Origin: Cohnella sp. WQ 127256
GTDB taxonomy: Bacteria; Bacillota; Bacilli; Paenibacillales; Paenibacillaceae
Assembly (NCBI RefSeq): GCF_024519285.1
Contig: NZ_JAMZCY010000011.1
Location: 62,001-126,000, forward strand
Direction: 5' to 3'
Length of the DNA stretch: 64,000 nucleotides
The stretch's first letter is position 1, and each line of letters begins with the position of its first letter. The notes beneath the pieces were generated by a model. That model was given only the letters and a program-made list of their open reading frames with translations. It did no database searches and was not told the origin of the DNA. Below, piece after piece: positions 1 to 7,349 of this stretch. Position numbers and translations under genes: made by a program.

Positions 1-782
1 ATGAGGCCTTTATTGATAATAAATTTCATATGGGCGAGATCGAAATCATTAATCGTTCCTTTCTAGCATTGAACCAGAGATTACAAGATAGTCTTGAGGA
101 AACCGTTCAATTTCGAACCTTGCAAATGCAAGCCAAATTTGATATTCTTCAAGCCCATATTAACCCCCATTTCTTATTTAATATGCTAGGTGTCATTACC
201 GTCTTATCAGACAGAGGCCAACAAAAGGCTGTATCTGAAACAAGTAGAAAGCTCTCCCAGTTTTTACGCTATTCGATTTCTTCCGGTTCATCCATTACGA
301 CCATTAGGGATGAGCTTGAATTTGCCAAGGATTATTTAGATCTATTAACGTCCCGATACCAACACCGACTTCATTATGTAATTGATGTTCCTGATGTGCT
401 ATTAAATATTCCAATTCCCAAATTATTCATTCAGCCGATCATAGAAAATTGCATTCAGCATGGATTACCAGATATCGACAAGCAATTGGATATTCAAATC
501 ATCGGCAAAATAATCGGAAACAAGTGGGAAATACGCATCACCGATAATGGTGTCGGCTTTGACCCTAAATCTTTAGAAACATTAAATCGCAACATTCAGG
601 ATTTTCTCGAACAAATTCAGACGAGTCAAACCGCTAAAGAGCCTGTTGCAATTGGTGGGATGGGCTTAGTGAATACAATCGCCAGACTCCAGCTCATGTA
701 CAAGGAGCAATATCATTTTTCCATTGGAAATAATGAAGATTGTGGAGCTTATGTCTATTTCCAAGGCTACATAAAGCTATAA
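1..782 (+). CDS. Sensor histidine kinase, YesM-like, 3' part (cut by window edge)
   Basis: C-terminal part of a membrane sensor kinase. The frame is open from base 3 with no credible start, so the gene begins outside the window. Visible are the His_kinase segment with INPHFLFN (phospho-acceptor His codon at 168-170) and a HATPase_c domain with the N box (IIENCIQHG), the G1 box (ITDNGVGFD) and a late glycine-rich GGMGL motif. Family knowledge: YesM-type kinases sense extracellular sugars and phosphorylate a YesN/AraC-type regulator, which here follows 40 bases downstream. The sequence is clearly paralogous to the kinase at 48230-49975: the linker before the His motif and the whole ATPase domain align without large gaps. 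The sensor domain and HAMP region are missing from view, so the signal cannot be inferred. Confidence 0.9.
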   Translation, partial: EAFIDNKFHMGEIEIINRSFLALNQRLQDSLEETVQFRTLQMQAKFDILQAHINPHFLFNMLGVITVLSDRGQQKAVSETSRKLSQFLRYSISSGSSITTIRDELEFAKDYLDLLTSRYQHRLHYVIDVPDVLLNIPIPKLFIQPIIENCIQHGLPDIDKQLDIQIIGKIIGNKWEIRITDNGVGFDPKSLETLNRNIQDFLEQIQTSQTAKEPVAIGGMGLVNTIARLQLMYKEQYHFSIGNNEDCGAYVYFQGYIKL

Positions 783-822
783 TACGATTTCCCTAACACA
801 TTCTGTAATGGAGGTGACTACC

Positions 823-2391
823 ATGAGGATTATGATTGTTGATGATGAGCCCTTCTACATTGACCACCTTAAAGAAGTCATAGAAAACAGTCACTTCAGT
901 AAATCTGAACAGACCCAGATTGTCGCACAATGTATTAGCGCTAGCCAGGCACTAGAAGCTATCCCTACCCTTCAACCGGATTTAATCTTTACAGACATCA
1001 AGATGCAACATATGAATGGAATCCAGCTCGCCACAACCATTCGTCAAAAGTGGCCTCAGATCATCGTTGTTATCGTGAGTGGTTACTCTTCCTTCGAATA
1101 TGCCCGAGACGCAATCCGCGCCAATGTTGATGATTATCTTGTCAAACCTGTTGATCCTTCGGTCATAGAACAATTATTGAATAAAACGAGTAAACGGATT
1201 GACATGGAATCCTATCAACGACAACAATCTTTACTCAATGAGCTGCTGGACAGCAAACACATAGAGGTAGAAGCCCTAGCAACCTTAAAGCAAAGCTTTA
1301 CCTTCACCAGTTATCATGTGTTTTATTTTAATAAGACGACGTCCTTATTGAACAAAGACCACTCACCTACTCCAACGGAGCACGAAATCCAAAGAGAATT
1401 AGCCCAGCACCCCTTATTACTTAAGAACGAAAGAGCTTGGATCCTTTCAAGAAATGATTCGAAAAATAGGGTTATCGTGCTCGGATTATATAATTCCGAC
1501 GATGAGAAGATTAAAAATTTTGCTGCCGCATTCCTACAGATTATCGGGTATAACGGAAGTAACCATTCTATGGCGGTTAGCTCTATTTTCAAAGAAATAA
1601 CGCAGCTTCACCAAGTTGCCCATCATCTTCACGATGAACTGTACCAACAGCTTGTTATTGGACATACAAAGAAGATCTTCCTATTTGAAGCTCAACCCGC
1701 CTTTGAAAAATCCAGCCTGCTGCTGGACAGCACAGATGAGAAGAAGATCGTTATCGCCGTTGATAAAAAAGATTGGAAGTTATTAAAAAAGGTAATCACT
1801 CATTGGTTTGACCAGTGGGAGCGGAATTCATGTCCTAACCTCTATTTACAAAAAAATTGCAAACAAATTGTTCAATGGCTAGAGAAATACTTCCGTACAT
1901 TGGATCCACTTACGAGTATTACTACAGAGAAAGAGATAGAGGAAATCATCGACTCGGCTTACTCCTATGAGAAAGCAGTTGAAGACATTTGGAGCTTGTT
2001 ATCCCATATTTTCCGGATTGAAGAGCATGAGTCAATCAGTAACAAAGGAAAACTCTTAATCGAACAAATCACAGACTATATGGCTGCAAATTTAAGTGAA
2101 GTCATCTCTATGACTCACATCATGGATAGATTTCAAATTTCGAGCACCCATCTGGGAACTCTATTTCGCAAGCATCTCAGCAAAACCTTTGTCGAATATC
2201 TAACCACTCTCCGTATTGATAAAGCGAAGGAGCTCATGCGAATTTATCCCGATATGCCGTTCAAAGAAATTTCCGAAATTGCAGGCTATACGGATCGACA
2301 CTATTTCACTAAAGTATTTAAGCTTGTTACAGGCAAATCTCCAACAGATTTTAAAGAGCAGCTTCTTCAGGAAGAGAAGTCTGAGAGCTAG
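823..2391 (+). CDS. Response regulator, YesN-like, REC plus AraC-type HTH
   Basis: Cytoplasmic response regulator of 522 residues. The N-terminal receiver has the acidic pair D7-D8 and phospho-acceptor D58 in FTDIKM, a long variable middle, and a C-terminal AraC/XylS double HTH (about residues 420-515, with FVEYLTTLRIDKAKELM and AGYTDRHYFTKVFK). I start it at the ATG at 823, because GGAGGTG at 810-816 lies directly before that codon and overlaps the other candidate ATG at 808. It is the partner of the preceding kinase and a paralogue of the regulator at 49990-51534. Its target is unknown; the nearest genes downstream are convergent, so any regulated operon probably lies to the left of the window or is the GH78 gene. 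Confidence 0.92.
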   Translation: MRIMIVDDEPFYIDHLKEVIENSHFSKSEQTQIVAQCISASQALEAIPTLQPDLIFTDIKMQHMNGIQLATTIRQKWPQIIVVIVSGYSSFEYARDAIRANVDDYLVKPVDPSVIEQLLNKTSKRIDMESYQRQQSLLNELLDSKHIEVEALATLKQSFTFTSYHVFYFNKTTSLLNKDHSPTPTEHEIQRELAQHPLLLKNERAWILSRNDSKNRVIVLGLYNSDDEKIKNFAAAFLQIIGYNGSNHSMAVSSIFKEITQLHQVAHHLHDELYQQLVIGHTKKIFLFEAQPAFEKSSLLLDSTDEKKIVIAVDKKDWKLLKKVITHWFDQWERNSCPNLYLQKNCKQIVQWLEKYFRTLDPLTSITTEKEIEEIIDSAYSYEKAVEDIWSLLSHIFRIEEHESISNKGKLLIEQITDYMAANLSEVISMTHIMDRFQISSTHLGTLFRKHLSKTFVEYLTTLRIDKAKELMRIYPDMPFKEISEIAGYTDRHYFTKVFKLVTGKSPTDFKEQLLQEEKSES

Positions 2392-2424
2392 ATCATTATC
2401 GAATATGTTTTTTGCGAAACGACA

Positions 2425-2464
2425 AGAGAGACTCCAAGAATAGTGCAGCCTTGGAATCTCTTTT
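2425..2464. terminator. Stem-loop between convergent genes
   Basis: Arms at 2425-2438 (AGAGAGACTCCAAG) and 2450-2464 form a long stem with a short T run on the plus side. It sits between the convergent regulator and GH78 gene and could act in both directions. The same element, slightly diverged, follows the second GH78 copy at 33432-33471, so it belongs to the duplicated unit. Confidence 0.75.
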
Positions 2465-2486
2465 CATTACATTAACACCTATTCAC

Positions 2487-5399
2487 TTATAAGATGCCCA
2501 GCTTCATTTCCGTGATCGAGCCGGTATAGCCTTCTGGCAAACGGATGCGAGCTATCATCCCTTCCGGATAGGACACATTAAGCTGAATCGTCTGGTTGCT
2601 CTCATCAAGGGTCCATGAAACATCAATCCGCCCTCCTGCCGGGTGCGGGACACTCCCTTTCGCCCATGTAAGTCCACTTGGTGCAGGCGCAATCTCAACT
2701 TCAGTCCAGCCTGTCGTCAGACTCTTCACGCCAAGCACCTCACGACCTAAAAAATAGGCTGGAGCAGACGACCACGCATGACAATGACTGCGCGTTAGCA
2801 TATCCGGATTAGCCCGATTCTCAATGAAGTTCGGATATTGCTCCCAGCACGTGGTCGCGCCATTACGGATCATCGTGCCATAGTGATGGCGAATATCGTC
2901 CAAGATAAGACGAACCTCACCCAGTTTGGCCAATGCCTCATAATAGAAGAAGGACATAAATGGACTACCGATTTGCACAAAATGTTCCGGCGGTTGAACG
3001 AGATAAGCGTCGATGATCATCTTGCGCTCCCCCTGTACGACACCCGTAAGTGAGGCGACAACCTGCGAATGTATGCTCACGCTGTCTGAGCGACGACCAT
3101 CCACATGAATGCAATCAATAAATGCTTGCTTCTCTCCATCCCAAAGCTGCTCGTTGATTGCATGTGCAAGATGATTAGCCGCTTCCTCGAATTTGGCTAC
3201 GCCGACCTCAGCCTTGGCAATCGTCCCCATCTGTGCCGCTACGCGCAAAGTCTGAACCAAGAACATGTTCTGATGCGCCACAACACCGTCGTTAGGCTGA
3301 TCGATCGGCGACCAATCTAATAGGTTCCAGCCTTTTACATTAAACAATCCGCGTTCGTCAATCTTGAGCAAATAGTGTTCCAGCGTGTACCGAATAGGGT
3401 CATACATTTCTACCGCGAACGCTTCATCTCCGGTTTGCTCGTAATATTCCGCACAAGCGATTGCCCAAAAGAACGTCCAGTTCGGGATCACGCTACTCCA
3501 TCCGCTCGGCACTTGGTTCACATACAGCGGCGATTGGTGCTTGGAGCCGGGAACAAGTCGTAAGCAACGCTTCAGAATATCCTGCACCCCAAATAAGTAA
3601 TTGCTTACGAGCGCTTCGTTTCGGCTATCGCCGACCCAGAACGTTTGCTCATATGCTGGACAATCGATGAACGTGTCTTCCATACACAGCTTTGTCGTAT
3701 GCCGGCTTATTTCCCAAATATCATTGAGTAGCGCATCAGAGCATTCGAACCGCCCCACTTCGGCCATTGGATAGTTGCTTTGAATGAAGGTCAAGCCGTA
3801 GATTCGCACAGGTAACGTTGCTCCGCGCACCGTTAGCGCCAGGTAGCGGAAGCCACGGCGGATAGGCGTCTCATACACTTGTCGCCCTTCATGACATACG
3901 TAACGGAGAGTATGATCTAAGTCGAACGTATCCTGTCGATATTCTCCGGACATATACTCGAAGCCATACCAATCAAGCACCGTTCCCGCTTCTGCCTCCA
4001 CTTCGAAAGAGAGGTAGCCGGAATATTCTTTGCCCAGATCGAACAGTACTTCAGTATCATAGCCATCGAACAATGGCACGAGACCAGCCTCATTATTTGG
4101 AATGATTGCATTCTGAAGCTGTGCGGGAACCGCAAACTTCACGTTCTCATTACGCCAAACACTAAGCGCGAACACATCAGCCTCAGACACATACTTAGGA
4201 TCGATTGGGCTTATCCAGTCTGCGAATCGCTCCAAGTCCTCTGGTTGCTTCAATGTACCGAGCAGTTCAACGTATACAGGATGATCCCAAATAAGCTCTC
4301 TATTAGGCTGATGATCTATTGGGATGACAGAATCGAATGGACCGATTCGATAGAAGGTAGATTCTGAATGGTTAACTAGCTGCTCTAAAGGGGCAACGAA
4401 TGAAAGATCACCACTCTGATCTCCATATATTCCGATCTGTAGCTTACCGGTATGGAAGCCTCCGGATACATCGATAACAAGCAGGTTATCCCCTTCGTTC
4501 AGGTTAACGTCCACATATCTTTCGGGAGTCGTTCCATATATATGGTCATGGGGGATTTCTTCTCCATTTAAGGACAATGCCCTAAAGCATCCTCCCGATT
4601 GCAAAAAACCTAGTGTAGCTGAACCCGCACAAGCCGTACGAATCGAAGTCACCACGAATCCAGTAAGTTGAATCCCATTCGCATGGTCCTCACTGCCATC
4701 GTTCAGCGCATTGCGAATATCTATCGCTGTTGTCAAATGGAATGATCTCACCTTCGCCAACGACTCAACCCGCACGGGGTAAACCGTCTCGTCCGTCAGC
4801 ATCGGGATGTCCCGAGGCTTTAGTGACGTCCATGGTGCTATACCGACTGGACCAAGAACGATTGCATTCGACCATCCCACATCGTTATAATCTAGCTTCA
4901 TCCATGATGAATCCCATGCCCTAGCGTCAACGTATTCTGAGAATCCTTGCTGAATCGACATGCGTGGTGCGCGTGGATGCTGTCCGAGATGACGTGAGTT
5001 AAGCCAAGTCTCGTCGGTCGCAACGATGACATTACCTTCCGCGTCATTGAGTTCAGCCAACAGACCTCCACGTCCTCTGATATAGTAGAAAGTTGACAAC
5101 CCGAAGTGTAGGACGAGTACAGCAATTGTATTTTCTTCGCCAACCTTTAATAGATGTCCAACTTCATAAGTATCATAAGCTTGCTCGAACGGCCATGAGC
5201 GAACGGGTCCTCGACCGAGCCTCGTCCCATTTACGTACAGAACATAACGAGAATCCGCCGTAATTCGTAATGTAGACCCAGTGTGAGACTCAGCATTAGC
5301 CGGAACGTCGAATGTTTTACGGAAGCATCTCCATTCATTTCGAGGACTTTCCTCCCCCTCTCCCCAAACCCACTTGGCTTTCCAACTTGTAGTTATCAT
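2487..5399 (-). CDS. Alpha-L-rhamnosidase-like glycoside hydrolase (GH78), copy 1
   Basis: 970-residue protein without signal peptide, expected to release terminal L-rhamnose (or a related sugar) from imported oligosaccharides in the cytoplasm. The N-terminal half has beta-sandwich domains (FRKTFDV, ITADSRYVLYVNGTRLGRGP, residues about 25-140). The C-terminal half is an (alpha/alpha)6 barrel. Acidic residues D579, E584 and D591 in DCPAYEQTFWVGD have the D-x4-E-x6-D spacing of the GH78 active site, and E853 in TTCWEQ matches the distal catalytic glutamate. The sequence is only distantly like classical RhaB, so specificity for rhamnose is inferred. It lies alone at the 3' end of the mannosidase/kinase locus. 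It is a gap-free, full-length paralogue of 33492-36404. No stop separates its ATG from about 13 upstream codons that may be a relic. Confidence 0.85.
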   Translation of the reverse strand: MITTSWKAKWVWGEGEESPRNEWRCFRKTFDVPANAESHTGSTLRITADSRYVLYVNGTRLGRGPVRSWPFEQAYDTYEVGHLLKVGEENTIAVLVLHFGLSTFYYIRGRGGLLAELNDAEGNVIVATDETWLNSRHLGQHPRAPRMSIQQGFSEYVDARAWDSSWMKLDYNDVGWSNAIVLGPVGIAPWTSLKPRDIPMLTDETVYPVRVESLAKVRSFHLTTAIDIRNALNDGSEDHANGIQLTGFVVTSIRTACAGSATLGFLQSGGCFRALSLNGEEIPHDHIYGTTPERYVDVNLNEGDNLLVIDVSGGFHTGKLQIGIYGDQSGDLSFVAPLEQLVNHSESTFYRIGPFDSVIPIDHQPNRELIWDHPVYVELLGTLKQPEDLERFADWISPIDPKYVSEADVFALSVWRNENVKFAVPAQLQNAIIPNNEAGLVPLFDGYDTEVLFDLGKEYSGYLSFEVEAEAGTVLDWYGFEYMSGEYRQDTFDLDHTLRYVCHEGRQVYETPIRRGFRYLALTVRGATLPVRIYGLTFIQSNYPMAEVGRFECSDALLNDIWEISRHTTKLCMEDTFIDCPAYEQTFWVGDSRNEALVSNYLFGVQDILKRCLRLVPGSKHQSPLYVNQVPSGWSSVIPNWTFFWAIACAEYYEQTGDEAFAVEMYDPIRYTLEHYLLKIDERGLFNVKGWNLLDWSPIDQPNDGVVAHQNMFLVQTLRVAAQMGTIAKAEVGVAKFEEAANHLAHAINEQLWDGEKQAFIDCIHVDGRRSDSVSIHSQVVASLTGVVQGERKMIIDAYLVQPPEHFVQIGSPFMSFFYYEALAKLGEVRLILDDIRHHYGTMIRNGATTCWEQYPNFIENRANPDMLTRSHCHAWSSAPAYFLGREVLGVKSLTTGWTEVEIAPAPSGLTWAKGSVPHPAGGRIDVSWTLDESNQTIQLNVSYPEGMIARIRLPEGYTGSITEMKLGIL

Positions 5400-5577
5400 T
5401 ATTAGGTACCCACCCCATTCTGTTAGAATTTCTTCTATTGTAAAAAAAAGTGTAAATCCTCGTTATGGGTTAATCATGACATTCTATGAGCAGATTATGA
5501 TATTACTAAAAAACCTTGATATGCGTATCCCAATAGCCCCATTCATGATGGCCCGGCCCTTCAACATAAGTTAGTGG
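5400..5577. other. Intergenic, possible GH42 3'-tail relic
   Basis: No gene. On the minus strand just before the GH78 start, bases 5430-5460 read FTLFFTIEE in the GH78 frame and share TCTATTGTAAA with the end of the GH42 gene that precedes GH78 copy 2 (36423-36434, read IQVFTIE). This may be a remnant of a GH42 gene lost after duplication, but the match is short. The rest is AT-rich and unassigned; it presumably holds the GH78 promoter. Confidence 0.25.
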
Positions 5578-5712
5578 AAAAGTCACCTTGCATTGTCCAT
5601 CCGGCTGGAGTCAAGAAGCTATGAATGAGACCTTGCAAGGGATCACAGAAGGTTGGGATTTAATTTTGGATTCGAAACAGGTGAAGCTTGGCGTTATTTT
5701 AGATTGGATTGA
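5578..5712 (+). pseudogene. Relic of the 3' end of an MDR dehydrogenase
   Basis: Nearly identical to the last part of the dehydrogenase at 25707-26699 (from about 26506 to 26699). It differs by an in-frame 60-base deletion corresponding to 26581-26640 and by loss of one C before the stop, which removes the stop from the frame. The reading frame matches HCPSGWSQEAM, then LQGITEGW joined directly to DLILDSKQ. There is no start, no 5' part and no ribosome site, so it cannot be functional. The minus-strand ROK kinase gene ends inside it at 5694. Confidence 0.9.
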
Positions 5713-6686
5713 CTCATGTGCAACGTTCTGGCAACAGACAAAGCTGCATAATCTCCGACTTCTTCCCCTAGAAAAGCAGGAACGATCTCGCAAACCGCCA
5801 AGGAATTCGGCAAAGCCTCTCTATTAAGCTCTTCCAGCATATAGGGTTCGATAAGCTGTCTTTGTCTTCCATAAATACTGCCGATTATGACTCTCTGCGG
5901 ATTAAGAAGATCAATAAGATTAGCTATTCCACGTCCCAGATGAACGCCAACTTCTTGGAAAATTTGAAGTGCAACTGGGTCACCTCGTTGAGCAGCTTCC
6001 GCTACATCTCTAGCCGATATCTCATTGGTGGAATCAGACGAATGATAGAACGATGGCAATGCGCCGCCATTCTTTATTCGTTCTCTTACTTGAGATTGAG
6101 CAGCCCGGGCAATGCCTCCTCCGCTACAGAAACCCTCGAATGATCCTGCCTTGTTATATCCGATCGGCCCTTCCTTCTCCAGACGAATATGCCCGACTTC
6201 GCCCGCATTGTCATTCGTTCCTGAATATAAACGTCCGTCCAAGATGAGCCCTGCTCCCATTCCGGTACCGAAGGTAAGGAAGATTATATTGCGAGTTCCT
6301 TGTCCCGCACCCCACTGCCACTCGGCGAGCGCGCATGCGTTGGCATCATTTTGCAAACCGACCGGTACATTGAAGTGGCGTTTGATCGGGCCAATGACGT
6401 CAACTTTATCCCAATGAGGTAGGTTAGGGGGAGACAAAATAAGTCCACGCTGACTATCAAGAGGTCCGCCGCAGCTGATCCCTACTGCCTTTAACCGTTG
6501 TTGGTCTTCCGGATATTTCAGGAATAAAACCATTAATTCATCAATTAATTGTTGAATGGTCTCCTCCGGTGTAAGGGGAGTCATAAAGTTTATTTTATCC
6601 ATAATCTCGATGTGATTTTCCGATGATCGACCGATTGTGACCGCGCATTTGGTTCCGCCAATATCCATTCCGGCGTAGGTGATCAT
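5694..6686 (-). CDS. ROK family sugar kinase
   Basis: 330-residue kinase expected to phosphorylate a hexose with ATP in the cytoplasm. The N-terminal phosphate loop is AGMDIGGTKCAV, the catalytic Asp is in LQNDANACALAE, and FGTGMGAGLI and GEVGHI are the usual ROK motifs. Start chosen at 6686: its ATG overlaps the stop of the SIS gene as ATGA, implying translational coupling; longer frames upstream lie inside that gene. Odd: the ROK zinc motif (CxCGxxGCxE) is absent, the region reading GYNKAGSFEGFCSG, so the usual zinc cysteines are lost. The last few codons (about SQSNLK) are encoded antisense to the dehydrogenase relic, so the native 3' end may have been replaced. Substrate unknown; context with a mannosidase and SIS isomerase suggests mannose or another hexose. 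Confidence 0.85.
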   Translation of the reverse strand: MITYAGMDIGGTKCAVTIGRSSENHIEIMDKINFMTPLTPEETIQQLIDELMVLFLKYPEDQQRLKAVGISCGGPLDSQRGLILSPPNLPHWDKVDVIGPIKRHFNVPVGLQNDANACALAEWQWGAGQGTRNIIFLTFGTGMGAGLILDGRLYSGTNDNAGEVGHIRLEKEGPIGYNKAGSFEGFCSGGGIARAAQSQVRERIKNGGALPSFYHSSDSTNEISARDVAEAAQRGDPVALQIFQEVGVHLGRGIANLIDLLNPQRVIIGSIYGRQRQLIEPYMLEELNREALPNSLAVCEIVPAFLGEEVGDYAALSVARTLHMSQSNLK

Positions 6687-7318
6687 TGTCCGAAAAACAC
6701 CTCCTCCAGCATGATACACAAAGTATGATAGATGGGAAGGTGTCTCTCTTGAACATCCGGTGTTTGGTGATAGGGAACTGTAATCGTGACATCGCATAGC
6801 GCCTTCATTTGTCCTCCCGAGCTCCCTGTTAAACCAACGGTTTTCATGCCCTTTGCTTTAGCGATTTGGAGGGCACGAATGATATTGCGAGAGTTCCCTG
6901 AGGTACTAAGGCTAAGAAATACATCCCCTTCGTTGCCATAACCGTAAACCTGCTGTGCGAATACCATATCGGAATCAACGTCATTGGAGTAGGCCGTCAT
7001 GAAGGCGCTATGACTTACTAGCGAAATTGCAGGTAAGGCTCCTTGCAATCCGTTACAAACCTCGTCCGTTTCTTCAGGAAATAGCTGCGCAAACTGATGC
7101 CGGAACGATGGGGGAACCGGACGAGTTAGCATAAAGCCTTTCATCAATTCCCCAACAATGTGCTCGCTATCGGCTGCGCTGCCCCCGTTTCCGGCGACCA
7201 ATACTTTGCCATAATGTCGATAACAGGATTCTAAGAGACTAAAGGACTGTTGGATTTCGGGAAGACATTCCCTCAATTCCGGATACTTAGTTTGGAGCAC
7301 TTGTAGATGAGGATTCAT
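6683..7318 (-). CDS. SIS-domain sugar-phosphate isomerase, GmhA-like
   Basis: 211-residue single SIS-domain protein. The motif LVAGNGGSAADSEHIVGE (about residues 40-57), the LSTSGNSRNI phosphosugar loop (about 135) and PDVQERHL near the C-terminus are those of sedoheptulose-7-phosphate isomerase (GmhA) relatives. Family role: aldose/ketose phosphate isomerisation. Here no heptose pathway is visible; the gene is coupled by a 4-base overlap to the ROK kinase and follows the GH38 mannosidase by about 30 bases, so it more likely isomerises the phosphorylated product of that kinase. An AAAGGAAAG site precedes the ATG. Confidence 0.82.
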   Translation of the reverse strand: MNPHLQVLQTKYPELRECLPEIQQSFSLLESCYRHYGKVLVAGNGGSAADSEHIVGELMKGFMLTRPVPPSFRHQFAQLFPEETDEVCNGLQGALPAISLVSHSAFMTAYSNDVDSDMVFAQQVYGYGNEGDVFLSLSTSGNSRNIIRALQIAKAKGMKTVGLTGSSGGQMKALCDVTITVPYHQTPDVQERHLPIYHTLCIMLEEVFFGQ

Positions 7319-7349
7319 ACATTTTCTTTCCTTTCAATAGATTTTCTCC

